Positions 11,412 to 22,462 of a DNA stretch of 64,000 bases are shown here, piece by piece; within the stretch, counting starts at the first letter, position 1, and every line of letters starts with the position of its first letter. The stretch comes from Pleurodeles waltl (taxonomy: Eukaryota; Chordata; Amphibia; Caudata; Salamandridae): assembly GCF_031143425.1 (NCBI RefSeq), contig NC_090440.1, forward strand, positions 1,266,211,123 to 1,266,275,122. Direction: 5' to 3'. The notes under the pieces are model-generated. The model made no database searches. It was not told where the DNA came from and saw nothing but the letters and a program-made list of their open reading frames with translations. The position numbers were made by a program, and so were the translations under genes.

Positions 11412-11700
11412 GGGCTGTTATTATGACCCTGGCAGTCTACAGACCTCCAGGGCCTCGGTGGCGGTCTGATCGGCATCAGAGCAGTGGTCCAACCGCTTTG
11501 GCGCTGGCCAGCACCACCAGTTTCCCTCCATTGGAGGGGCGGGTGGTCCTAATCTGCAAGGACAGCGCCACATGCAGTGTCACCCTTTTGATTATGAGCC
11601 CCTTGTCCTCCAGCTTTAACATGGTTGTTGCACCATCATGTAAAAGCTGATGAAGACGGGGTGCAGGGGCTACTTGGCATGGGCAGTGCAGGGGCCCCGA
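11412..11700. mobile_element. Harbinger-type MITE fragment
   Basis: Starts GGGCTGTTATTATGACC and continues into GC-rich text similar to the interiors of the elements at 6764 and 24395, including a GGGCAGTGCAGGGGCCCC stretch. The right terminus is not found, so the copy is truncated. The end coordinate is approximate. Confidence 0.5.
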
Positions 11701-12626
11701 TTTGCAGACCCTTCATGCTTTTCACTGTCTACTCTTTAAAATGTGTTACTTGTTATGCACTAGGTTGCCAATTATAAAGACAAGATGTCAGAATTTGACT
11801 ATCATAAAATTATTACTATAGAGTTCTGACGTCACAATACCTGCTGCCGGAGCCAGAAACAGAGGCTGAATGGAGGTCAAATCATGGAGCATAACTGAAG
11901 CAGTTGTTTAAAGCAACAAAAGTAACATTGCTTTTCTTTCATCTGCTCTACTTAATAGCTTACAATGATAAGCCTACATAATATTGTTTGCACTTCCTAG
12001 ATAGAGAAAAGCTAGATTCTTTCTGCAAGCTTCTACACATTCAGAGCTACTACAGTTTTTTGTTTAACAACTTTTTTTTATCTGTTTCCAATACCCGTTT
12101 ACAACAAGTATCTAACAGGTTTTGATGTGTTTAATTTCACACTAGAGGTTTTACTTTTATTTGTCATGTTTGCAAACATGCTCGCGCTATCATAAGAAAG
12201 AGCTATGCAATAAGCTTTTAAATGGTTTGCGGGAAAGGTAATGGTGCGACCATGTATTGTATCCAATAAAGTACCCCCTGGTATACCTGATAAGAATTTT
12301 TCAAGATGATTCGTAGTTACTTAATCTTATAAACATTATAATGGTTATGGAACTTTTCGGTGATTTCCAACAACCTTACAATGTGTGTCAGGGTAGTTTA
12401 TCCCTTATGTGTTAGTTTGGTTCATTAAAAATTATACACAATTACATTTTAAAAAAACAGATGAAATTGACTCACATCTCTTTTGTTTGAAACTATTTGA
12501 TAAATCCGTGAAATAAGTATTTACAAAGTAAAGTGTATTTTTTTTTATTAAACTTATTGCTTGGATTCTCAAAAAGTTTTTTTGTTGATAGCATAGTGCT
12601 TTGTACATTTGTGTAAAAACTCTTAC
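11701..12626. other. Intron-like gap; nothing seen
   Basis: AT-rich sequence with no supported coding or repeat structure. Confidence 0.35.
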
Positions 12627-12702
12627 ATCATCAGTGAGCCAGTTTTCAGATCCATGTTGAGTCTTGTGGCTGCCATCCCTTTGAGTGTTAATTGGACAAG
12701 GG
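12627..12702 (-). CDS. Weak candidate host exon
   Basis: The minus strand reads PINTQRDGSHKTQ and on to NWLTDD, ending at a donor (GAT|GTAAGA). The frame is open for 25 codons. The acceptor (CTTGAGGAG) has no pyrimidine tract, so this is the weakest of the candidate exons. Confidence 0.28.
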
Positions 12703-13876
12703 CTCCTCAAGTTATTTAAATTGATTGGGCTGTTTCCTACAAGGGCTAATGGTTTTTATTCATCATCCTCATTCACTATTTTCTTTAGAAATTCCCATTA
12801 CGGATTAAAATGTAAAAGTTGGTTAAGCAGGTTGTCTGGTATTGATGGTCATATTAGTACTGTTACATATATAATTAAGTCTGTAATCAAAAAATTATTT
12901 ATTCTAATAAATCTTTGATCAAATATGCAGATAAATAATTAAACATATATTAATATATACAAGCATACATGCATATATGAGGGGTGTGTAGATGTACATG
13001 TAAATACATATATATATATATGTATGCATGAATATATATATATATAAATGTATGTGTGTGTGTGTAGCCAGTAGGTAGTTATAGTTAGGACCTGGTTTCC
13101 ATAGAAAAAAACATTTTTGGTTGTGCCAATAACTTTGGTGCAGTTTGATAAATGTACATGCAATTTTCAAAATTACTACAAAAGTTACTTCAGCTTATCT
13201 CTGGAAATTGTCGGGGTCATTCCTAAATCAGGGATTGATTTAAATGGGGGTTACAAAACACATTTTCCCAATGCATTTTCACATAGGGTTTTTAGGCACA
13301 ACTACAGTCCGAAAAACTAAACGGAATTATAACAAATTTATACAGGAAACTAGACCTTGATGCGCAGATCGTGCTATTTGGTACTTTATGTAACTCTGTG
13401 CAGTAGTTTTGAAGTTATAAAGGAAAAAGAAATATAGATATCTGGGCGGAGCTTAAGGACACATCTCATGGGGAGATCTGATTGGCTGTCAGCTCTTCAT
13501 TTACGAAGTGCTGGCAGTCATCTTGGAACCAATATACATGAGAGCACCCATTGAAATGCATTGTAGTGAATGCCAGGTTTTGAGGGTCACAAAAAGGAGA
13601 ACATATGAAGGGTGAGAACAGATTTTTATTCACAATGTAAAATGGTACATTCTAACTTTAGGAATTGTGGTGTGTTCTAAGGTGATTTTATCTTGTGAAA
13701 AAGCCTTGTGTTGGGATTTCATGAATCATGTTGAGAGAAAACTGTTCTCTCATGATTTCCTCTTAGAGGTTATGGAAGGTGCTCCAGAAGCTAATATGAG
13801 CGCATCTATTCTGTAAATTCACATTATCTTTCTCAGCCATAAGAGAATAAAGTCTGGCATTCTCAGAAAGAAATTA
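12703..13876. other. Gap before DIRS; simple repeats only
   Basis: Contains mixed (TA)n/(TG)n microsatellite at about 13006-13072. The rest, including 13200-13870, has no domain I can name. The small minus-strand frames across the (TA)n run are artefacts of the repeat. Confidence 0.4.
13006..13072. repeat. (TA)n/(TG)n microsatellite
   Basis: Alternating TA runs interrupted by GTATGCATGAA, then a (TG) run. Confidence 0.85.
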
Positions 13877-14090
13877 ATTTTATAACAAGACCGGAAGCTC
13901 CTTTTATGCTTTCTAAAGTCTTGCAAATTTTAATAGCAGCAGTTGCGTATAAACAAAGAAAAAACTACAAATTCCATGAGGTGGAGAACAGCAGCCAACG
14001 GAATTGAAACAATAGTATCAGAACATATGTTAATCAATCACAACTATACACGCCTAATAATAGATTAACTTGACTGAGATCAGTCCTCTT
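13877..14090 (+). repeat. DIRS left inverted terminal repeat
   Basis: Reverse-complement match to about 35035-35297. The best block is 13978-14032 (GGTGGAGAACAGCAGCCAA onward) against 35102-35160. The outermost ~30 bases differ from the right repeat, as in DIRS elements, where the two ends carry different extensions. Confidence 0.88.
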
Positions 14091-14697
14091 TTCTTGATGC
14101 TCGCAGTGAAGTTAAGTACTCCAATTATCTCATTACCCTAAACTCAATTGTCTCACATTATGTGTGGTGTGTTGTTTTAGTGTTTATACATATTAACTTA
14201 TATTTATTGAGTGCGTTAGTTGGCACATTGCTGCATTCCAAAACAGTTTATATCATTAATGTGCACCACATGCTAACATGCATTTCTCCATCCGCATTGA
14301 CCGTTTTTCCACGTCGCAGACTGAGAACTGACGTTGCTCCTACCTGTTTCCTTTCCAGTGCTCATTTCAGTCACCTCATTCCTTTCAACAGTGGCGACCT
14401 TTTGAGAACTCGCTTTTCACCTCGGAGCAGAATGAGCAGTAATACTTTCTCGCTTCTGCCTGTCCCCCCGGGGCCTAAGCTCCTGCAGCTGCCCTACTCT
14501 CACTCACTCTCCTCCGAGAGTCATCAGGTTACCCCACCTATGTGAGGAGTTTACTAGGTCTTTCCATATCTTCAAGGGTTTAACCCTCTTCTGAACTGTA
14601 ATATTTTCTAATTTTCACAAGTTAAGGCCATTAAATCCTCATTCATTTATTTTTTGTTATTTAATCTATATATTTCAGTTATTTTATTAGTTCAACC
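14091..14697 (+). other. DIRS leader between left ITR and gag
   Basis: No gene. Promoter and 5' untranslated functions would be expected here in DIRS elements. I see no motif strong enough to call. Confidence 0.5.
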
Positions 14698-15213
14698 ATG
14701 GAGATTGACAGCTCTCCTTTAACCCATCCAGACAATGAGGATGATGATTCATTGAAAGATAATTTGAATTAACTTATTCATAGTTCAGTGGAAAAGGCAG
14801 TTTCTGCCTCTATGGATACATTTTCTAAAAATATTGAACAATTCTGCTATCAACATCATGTCAAAGACTCTGTTGGCCCATAGTGTGGGGGGTAGCAGAA
14901 AGCACACTTCTTCATCATCAACTATGTTTAATTCCAAAAAAACAAGACTGGTGGCGCTACAAACTGAGGAGGTTCTCCATCATAAGGCAGAGGACGCTGT
15001 TCCTCACAGGCATCCTTCTTAGGAGGGAAATAAACAGAATAATAAGTAAAAATCATCATCTAGTAAATGCAGAAATAAAACTAACCTTATTTCTTCCCCA
15101 GTTTTAATATCTCATATTCCTGATACAGATGATGATATGGGTGATGTTGATTCGACTAATGACAAAAATAAAGATGCACATATCTTTCCGGCTTTATCCC
15201 CTAAAAAATCTAA
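14698..15213 (+). pseudogene. DIRS gag, N-terminal part
   Basis: Starts at an ATG reading MEIDSSPLTHPDNEDDDSL. It is stopped by TAA about 24 codons in, with further stops and frame changes. The last codons (reading SPKKSK) run to the TAA target site of Harbinger copy 1 and resume beyond it at 23349. The low-complexity acidic and serine-rich character fits DIRS gag N-termini. The inference rests mainly on continuity with the better-conserved downstream part. Confidence 0.7.
15211..15213. repeat. TAA target duplication, left (Harbinger copy 1)
   Basis: TAA here and at 23346-23348 flank the element. This matches the 3-bp TWA preference of PIF/Harbinger transposases. Confidence 0.8.
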
Positions 15214-15813
15214 GGGGGTCATTACAACATTGGTGGTAAAAGCCGCTTACCGCCGTGCAGAAGACCGCCAATACACAGCCGCGGCCGCGGAAATCCGCCA
15301 CAGCTATTATGACCCACATCTCGGAATCTGCCAAAATTCAGACACCCACACAAGTCCGCCAAACCAAAGGTCAGTGATAAACTGTCGAAAACAAATCCTC
15401 CACCGTCACGCCAACAGAAACACGCCCATGCTATCACGACCCACAAATCCACGTGGTGGTCTTTCAACCACGGTATTCCATTGGCGGTACACACCGCCGC
15501 GCTCAAAATACACACACATCTCCAAAACACTGCCACATTGGACAATTCCAAATACACACACCTGATACACATACATACACCACACCCACACACCCAACAC
15601 AATATAAAACACACACCCACATCATCCACAAACCCCTACGACCAAAAATTATTGACGAAGGCCAGAGAGACTGCACAGCATAGACAACCCCACCACACAG
15701 AGGCACACAACACCATCACCCACACAACATCCACGCACAAAAAACCACACACCACTACACATCACAACACTCATCACCAAATACACCACCCCAAACATCA
15801 CCTACACCACCCC

Positions 15814-17285
15814 ATGGCACGGTAAAGACACCCCAAGTTCTCCGAGGAGGAGCTCAGGGTCATGGTGGAGGAAATCGTACGAGTAGAGCCACAGCTATTT
15901 GGATCACAGGTGCAGCACACCTCCATAGCTAGGAAGATGGAGCTATGGCGAAGAATAGTCGACAGGTTGAACGCAGTGGGACAGCACCCAAGAAATCGTG
16001 AGGACATCAGGAAGAGGTGGAACGACCTACGGGGGAAGGTGCGTTCCGTGGTCTCAAGACACAACATCGCGGTACAGCGGACTGGCGGCGGACCCCATCT
16101 CCTCCCCCACAACTAACAACATGGGAGGAGCAGGTCTTGACCATTATGCATCCTGAGGGCCTCGGAGGAGTCGGTGAAAGAATGGACTCTGGTAAGTCAA
16201 ATCTTAACTATCATATCCCCCACCCCACCTGCATGCTATCACAGACCCCCACCCTCACCCCCTCCCCTATCACTCCAACTCCTCACTAATGTACTAATAA
16301 CACAAACCACCCATCCCAACACCAAGCCGTGCATGACACAACAAAGCATGGACACCCCTCACTAAAGCATGCCCACTGCACATACCCATAACACCCCCCG
16401 AACAATCATCACACAAGCCCCCACACAGGAATGCTAGCACCGGGGTACACGTTCACCCACCCATTGCACACCATGACACACACACATACAATAATCATGC
16501 TCTTACACCCCTGCAGGACCACTACCCAACGTCACAAGACAGGAGGGTCCAGACATCTCTACCCCACCCACAGAAGAGGCCCACAGTGATGACAGCAGCT
16601 CTGGCCTACTGGATCCAGATGACCAGCCCGGACCATCGTGGGCCTTGGGACAGTCGGTTCCCCTCGCACAGGCACAGCCCAACACAGACCTACCACCCTC
16701 TGGAAACAACAGCACAGCACCCACCCAGCGGGCCCATACCTACGTATACAGGACACGTCAATCAGCTGTGTGTCCACCAGTGGTAGTGGGCACACAGTCC
16801 AGGGGATGGAGGCCCAGGAACACAGCGGAACTGGGAAGGCTGCTGTGCGACAGGGGGCGGACAGGCCAAGGGAACCCACTCTCCACGAGGCCCTCTCCTC
16901 CATCATGGGAGCATACCACCACTCCCAGGAGACGATGGCTACGGTCCTGGCCAAGTTTCAGGAGACCCAACGCATGCAGGAGGAACAGTATTTGGGGTTC
17001 AGGGAGGAACTCAGAACCATCAGCTCCGCCCTAGGCACCATCGTAGGGATGCTGAAGGACATACTGAACACCATGAGGGGCACCGTGGCACTCCAGGGGG
17101 CCCCTGACACTAGCATGGACGATGAACTGCCCACCACCTCCGCCGGCACTATTGGACAGGACGCCCCGCCACAGGACCACCACACCAGCACCCCACCCCC
17201 TGCAGACGGAGAGCCACCCTGCAAGCGGTCCCTGAGATCCAGGAACAGGACAGAGCACGATGGCAAGAACCCCGCCAAGAAATGA
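15814..17285 (+). pseudogene. Harbinger Myb/SANT-like protein A (copy 1), broken
   Basis: PIF/Harbinger elements encode a Myb-like protein that binds DNA and helps bring the transposase to the nucleus and element ends; vertebrate NAIF1 is its domesticated relative. Exon 1 (15814-16191) holds the SANT/trihelix domain (reading EEELRVMVEEIVRVEPQLFG through DIRKRWNDL) and ends at a GTAAGT donor. Exon 2 (16517-17285) follows a CCCTGCAG acceptor and ends in a coiled-coil-like, then Pro/Thr-rich and basic tail (SRNRTEHDGKNPAKK). Lesions: TAA at codon 4 (15823-15825), where copy 3 has a Gln codon; a one-base shift near 16090; and a frame-changing deletion near 16765 relative to copy 3. It converges on the transposase gene. 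Confidence 0.85.
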
Positions 17286-17471
17286 GACCACCCTGATTGT
17301 CATCCCACTGTCCCACTTTGTAACCCTGTCCATATTGGAACTGCCCCAGCTTCACTTCCTATGCCCATATGGGCAGTGCACCTGTGAGACTAATAGACTG
17401 GACTCGGCCATGGACATTCCTCCACCATCACCCCTCACCATTTTACCACCCCCTCCAATATTGAGCACTTC

Positions 17472-17477
17472 AATAAA
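17472..17477 (+). terminator. Poly(A) signal of Myb-like A (copy 1)
   Basis: AATAAA in a TTCAATAAACACCCTTG context about 190 bp after the stop. The same context recurs at 61151 in copy 3. Confidence 0.65.
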
Positions 17478-17764
17478 CACCCTTGAAGCACAAAACAATC
17501 TGGAGTCAGTCTGTGTTTTTGAAAATGTGTATTAGCTATGACAGTGACAAAATCCGTTCTCAAATGTAATGTCAACATACCTATGTCACACATCACAAGT
17601 CCATGAAGAATGCAAGCAGATGACACACGTTGGTAACCACACCTGTGAAACCGTAATGGAAATGTACAACTCAGTTACCAAATACTGCTTGAAATTGACA
17701 GATAGGATAGAGGTAGAAGTGTGAAAGTACTTGTAGTAGGCAGGAAAGTGTTCTCACCTGTGTG

Positions 17765-18822
17765 TCACTGGAAATATTGCTGGATGACTGAGTCTGTGTT
17801 GTCAATGTCTTCATCCTCATCACTGTCCATAGGCTCCACAGCTGCCACAACACTGTCATCTGGACCATCCTCCTGCAGCAAAGGCACCTGGTGTCCCAAA
17901 GCAAGATTGTGAAGCATACAGCAGGCGATGATGATCTGGCACACCTTCCTTGGTGAGTAGAATAGGGAACCACCTGTCATATGGCGGCACCTGAACCTGG
18001 CCTTCAGGAGGCCAAAGGTGCGTTCGATCACCCTCCTAGTCCGCCCATGGGCCTCATTGTAGCGTTCCTCTGCCCTGGTCCTGGGATTCCTCACTGGGGT
18101 CAGTAGCCATGACAGGTTGGGGTAACCAGAGTCCCCTAATGGCCACACCCGGTGCCTCTGGAGTTGACCCATCACATGAAGGAAGCTGCTATTCCGCAGA
18201 ATGTAGGCGTCATGCACTGAGCCAGGGAACATAGCATTTACCTGGGAGATGTACTGGTCTGCCAAATATACCATCTGTACATTCATCGAATGATAACTCT
18301 TCCGGTTCCTGTACACCTGTTCACTCCTGTGGGGGGGACCAAAGCCACATGGGTCCCATCAATGGCACCTATGATGTTAGGGATATGTCCAAGGGCATAG
18401 AAGTCACCTTTAACAGTAGCCAAATCATCCACCTGAGGGAAAACGATGTAGCTCCTCATGTGTTTCAGCAGGGCAGACAACACTCTGGACAACACGTTGG
18501 AAAACAGAGGCTGGGACATCCCTGATGCCATGGCCACTGTTGTTTAAAAAGACCCACTTGCCAAGAAATGGAGCACTGATAGCACTTGCACTTGAGGGGG
18601 GATCCCTGTGGGATGGCGGATAGCTGACATCAGGTCAGGCTCCAACTGGGTACACAGTTCCTGGATTGTGGCACGGTCAAACCTGTAGGTGATGAATAAC
18701 TGTCGCTCCTCCATTGTCAACAGGTCCACCAGCGGTCGGTACACCGGAGGATTCCGCCATCTCCTCACATTTCCCAGCTGACGGTGCCTAGGAAGGACAA
18801 CAGCGACCACAGAGTCAAGCAA
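17765..18822 (-). pseudogene. Harbinger DDE transposase (copy 1), two frameshifts
   Basis: HARBI1-like DDE_Tnp_4 transposase, which cuts and joins element ends in the nucleus. Reading down the minus strand: an N-terminal helical region (18822-18544, PVYRPLVDL..RFDRATIQEL), a middle block with the first catalytic Asp in IDGTHVAL (18537-18283), then the second Asp in GDSGYPN and the Glu in RRVIERTFGLLKARF (18316-17765), followed by an acidic tail ending VIQQYFQ. All three DDE residues are present. The frame breaks near 18543 (FLASGSF then stop) and near 18330, where a run of seven C has gained or lost a base. No intron lies before GDSGYPN, unlike copies 2 and 3. It converges on Myb-like A and diverges from Myb-like B. 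Confidence 0.9.
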
Positions 18823-18959
18823 ATCAGAGGTATGTACCCATAGCTACACAGAACACGAAACATAATCCAAAAAGTAGTCTGTATGTGTGTTGAGTCCAGG
18901 CCTAGGTATGTGTGACGCAGATGAAAACGAAGCCGTGTGGGCCCCTGAAATGGCGGCTG

Positions 18960-19250
18960 CCTGACCTCTAAATTGGGACAATGGGATGTGAGGTAACTGC
19001 GCTGGCGTTGTACACCGTCGCGGTAGGCGGTCGAAGACCGCTGCGCAATGCTGCATTGGTTAACATTGGACCCTATGGGTCCCAGGAGCCAATGACGAGG
19101 TGCGCCGGCGGTGATGATACGCACCGCCGCGGACGTCACCGCCGCGGATGTGACCGCCATTTTCTATCTGTTGAATCACTCGATACCTGATCTTCGACAG
19201 GAGAGGACCTATGCTGCAAGTGCTGCTGTGACCTCGGTCTGGAAGAGACA
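18960..19250. promoter_or_regulatory. Putative bidirectional promoter (copy 1)
   Basis: A GC-rich stretch between the divergent transposase and Myb-like B genes. It contains two ATTGG boxes (19055-19059, 19065-19069) and a CCAAT (19089-19093) within 40 bp. The same trio with nearly the same spacing occurs in copy 3 (62787-62825). Paired CCAAT/ATTGG boxes are typical of divergent vertebrate promoters. No TATA box is evident. Confidence 0.6.
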
Positions 19251-21908
19251 ATGGCTCATGCGACTGGGGAAAGGGCCCCTGCCTTCACTGCAGAGGAGTT
19301 GGAGAAGCTCGTGGACGGGGTCCTCCCACAGTACATGCTACTCTACGGTCCTCCAGACCAACAGGTGAGTACACTGGGAGCAAGTTGTATGGGCTATGCC
19401 TGGGTGGAGAGGGCTGGTTGTAAGAAGGAAGGGGGCAGAGTTCAGCGAGCATGAAGGACTGTGAATGCATGTGCCACATGGCAAGGGTAGGGATGTGGGC
19501 CACTCACTTCGACGGTGCAGTTGCTAATGACTTATCTTCTCCCCCTGTACATGTCATGTAAGTCAGCGCCCACCAGAAGAAGGATATTTAGGGTGCCATC
19601 ACCAAGGACGTCCAGACCCTGGGGTTCCACCAGAGACGGAGCAACCACTGCCGGAAAAGATGGGAGGACATTCGCCGCTGGAGCAAGAAGATAGCAGAGG
19701 CTCAGCTGGGGATGGCCTCCCAACGTGGGAGGGGTGTCCGTCGAACCATGACCCCCCTGATGTTCCGGATCCTGGCGGTGGCCTACCCTGAGTTGGATGG
19801 GCGCTTGAGGACATCACAGCAGACACAAGGGGGTGAGTACAACATCATTCAGCGGACTTTGCGCGCAGTGAAGGTGTCTGGGTGGGGGAGGAGGGCTGTG
19901 GGTTTCCCTAGGCCAGGGCGAGTTCCGTAGGGTCGGCCCCTCCATAATGCAGGCCATGTGGCACTCCACCCCACATCTGTAGAGTGCCAAGTACAGGTAT
20001 ACATGCCCCTGTGTCATCTATGTGTGCTGATGTCCACCATATCCATGTAGGCCATATCCCAGGAACTGCATCAGTGGAGCCCAACAGCGTGGCGTAGTGC
20101 AGGGGGGTGCTGTGTCTGTATTGTCCCCCAACGGTAGCGGGAAGCCATGCACTCAACCTGTCTTTCTTCTGTCGTCCCCCCCTTTTTGTGCTCTCCCTGT
20201 TCTTTTGTGCATCAGCAACATCAGGCGGAGGTACAGTGGCACCGGAGCACGAGGGAGCTGCATCCCACATGGCCCTGGAGGGCCACAACAAGGACTCTGA
20301 ATACACCAGTGGGACGGAGGGTGAGGGGAGCTTCACGGTGGGGACAGGATCAGCAACCAGCGACACAGACTCGTCCTCCTATGGGAGCTCCCTTGTGGTG
20401 GCAGCAAAATGTGTGCCCCCCACTTCTACAGGTACAGCCGCCACCCCCCTACCAGCACTGTCTTCCCAGCAGCCCCTCAGCCTTCGCCCCGTGCCCGCTC
20501 ACCCAGGAGGGTGGGCATCACCTTCGCCCCAGGCACCTCAGCCCCTGCCCCTGTCACCTCTGCTGCCCTCAGTGAGGAGGCCATTGACCTCCTCAGGTCA
20601 CTCACTGTTGGGCAGTCTACCATTGTGAATGCCATCCAGGGTGTAGAAAGGGAATTGCAACACAGTAATGCATTCCTGGAGGGCATTTATTCTGGTCCGG
20701 CTGCCCTTCTTCGAACCATGCAATCTCTAGCCTCAGCACTGATGGCAGCCATTGTCCCTGTCTCTAGCCTCCCCCCTCCAACTTCATCCACCCAGACCCA
20801 ATCCCCTGTACCCCAGCCTATCCCAAGCACACCATCAGACCAGCCTGCACTCACGTCAACACACAAGGGAAGCTCAGGCAAACGTAAGCACCACACATCT
20901 TACAAGCACTCACGCAAGCATCACACACATACAGACACACCAACATCCACTGCCTCCACTGTGTCCCCCTCCTCCTCGTCTCCCTCCTCCCTCCCAGTGT
21001 CGTCTACACTCTCACCTGCATGCACTACCACTACAGCCACTATGTCCCGCACCAGCACACCCACCAGCACATTCTGCTCACCTGCACTCACCACCCCACT
21101 ACCATTTACACGTCCCCTGTGTCCTCTCCCAGTGTGTCTGTGACGCCCCCTGCCAAAGTACACAAACGCAGGCACACACCCACCCAACATCCATCCACCT
21201 CACGACAGCCTCCAGCCTCCAGCGCATGCACCTGCTCCCAAATCAACAAAAGTTACACCTCCTACAACCACCTCCTCTTCCTCCACTCCCAGACCCCATC
21301 CAGCTACCCGTCCCAGTGTTCGTCAGAAACTTTTCCTGAGCAACCTTGACCTCTTTCCCACCACCCCCCCTCCAGTTCATGGGTCCCCTACTAGCACCTC
21401 AGCCAAAAAATGTCCGGTACCAGTGGTGCCTGTTAGAGATATGTGGAGTGCACCAGGCACCAGGGCAGCCAGTGTGACACGGAGCCACAGCACAGCCAGT
21501 CCCCCCCCTGTGAAGCACCAGAAGTTGGACAGTGCCCGACGGGATAGGGGGAAGACTCCAGCCGGCAAAGCCGCTCACAAGGTTCCCGGGGGGACTGTCC
21601 ACTCAGCCGTGACTCCTCTCAAGGTGGGGAAGGGGCAGAAGAAAGCGCCAAAGTCTGGGAAGAGCAGCACGGCGGAGAATCCCGCCATCATCCTCGCTGC
21701 CCAGGACACCACCGCCAGCCCCATCGTCACTGGCCAGGAGGCCACCACCAGAGTAAGTGCCCAGGAGGGCAGTCCCATCTTCACTGGCCAGGAGGCCACC
21801 GTCAGAGTCAGTGCCAAGGAGGTCAGTCCCATCGTCACTGGCCAGGAGGCCACCGCCAGTGTCAGTGCCCAGGAGGGCCACGGCAGCCACAGCCCCGCTG
21901 GGCAATGA
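19251..21908 (+). pseudogene. Harbinger Myb/SANT-like protein B (copy 1), broken
   Basis: A second putative DNA-binding protein. Exon 1 (19251-19364) reads MAHATGERAPAFTAEELEK and on to a GTGAGT donor. Exon 2 (19562-19832) holds the rest of the SANT-like helix set (HCRKRWEDIRRWSKK) and a conserved block (GRGVRRTMTPLMFRILAVAY). Exon 3 onward (from about 20216) is a long Ser/Thr/Pro/His-rich tail with one helical block near 20580-20750 (EEAIDLLRSLTVGQSTIVNA) and a C-terminal 18-residue tandem repeat. Lesions: the exon-2 acceptor reads AA instead of AG beside 19562; TAG at 19589-19591, where the family has TGG; and shifts near 20450 and after 21140. It is conserved in position in all three Harbinger copies, so it belongs to the element. 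Function is inferred only from the fold. Confidence 0.75.
21716..21877 (+). repeat. 54-bp in-frame tandem repeat in Myb-like B tail
   Basis: Three units of 54 bp, each coding 18 residues of the pattern SPIVTGQEATTRVSAQEG with small changes. The frame is kept. Confidence 0.85.
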
Positions 21909-21939
21909 GTGACCGCCATAGCAAACCCCGCTGCACAGG

Positions 21940-22110
21940 TCAGAGACAGCTAAGTCAAGCACCGCTGAACAGGGCAAGCACCGCTGAACAGGGCAAAGAC
22001 CACCATGGCATGCATCGCTGAACAGGTCAGAGACAGCAAAGTCAAGCACCACTGAACAGGGCAAGCACCGCAGAACAGGGCAAGCACCGGAAACTCAAGC
22101 ACCGCTAGCC
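21940..22110 (+). repeat. Short tandem repeats (CAAGCACCGCTGAACAGGG)
   Basis: Repeated units of about 19 bp, partly mixed with a GGTCAGAGACAGCAAAGT spacer, just after the Myb-like B stop. Confidence 0.75.
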
Positions 22111-22271
22111 CATGTGCGGCAGTGACGGAACTGGGACTGTCACGGGGAGAGTGATGCTCTCTGGGCACCAGTCCCCCTCCAGAACCAGTGGAGAACAGCA
22201 TCCACTCCGTCTGTCCCTAACAGGATAAAGCACTCTGGGCACCAGTCCCCCTCCAGAACCCCAGGATTGAA

Positions 22272-22462
22272 CAGTGGGCAACCCACCCACTGTAGAGACT
22301 TGAGAGACTGTGGCTTTGCACTCCCAGGATATGGCAGTGGGCAACCCACCCACTGTAGAGACTTGAGAGACTGTGGCTTTGCACTCCCCGGGATATGGCA
22401 GTGGGCAACCCACCCACTGTAGAGACTTGAGAGACTGTGGCTTTGCACTCCCCAGGATACAT
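22272..22462 (+). repeat. 63-64-bp tandem repeat, three units
   Basis: Units start at 22272, 22335 and 22399 with CAGTGGGCAACCCACCCAC and are nearly identical. Non-coding. Confidence 0.9.

Noticed and set aside
12919..13170. Two minus-strand frames rich in Tyr, Ile and His
   Set aside because: Translation of the (TA)n/(TG)n microsatellite.
15453..15825. Open frames rich in His, Thr and Pro at the left end of Harbinger copy 1
   Set aside because: They come from a CACACC-type low-complexity stretch in the element's non-coding left arm. The real gene starts at 15814 in another frame.
20752..21339. 195-codon plus-strand frame overlapping the Myb-like B tail
   Set aside because: A shifted reading of the Ser/Thr/Pro-coding repeat. 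The frame continuous with the SANT domain is the other one.
21575..22064. Minus-strand frames rich in Leu, Ala and Gly opposite the Myb-like B tail
   Set aside because: Antisense shadows of the 54-bp coding repeat and the 19-bp repeat.
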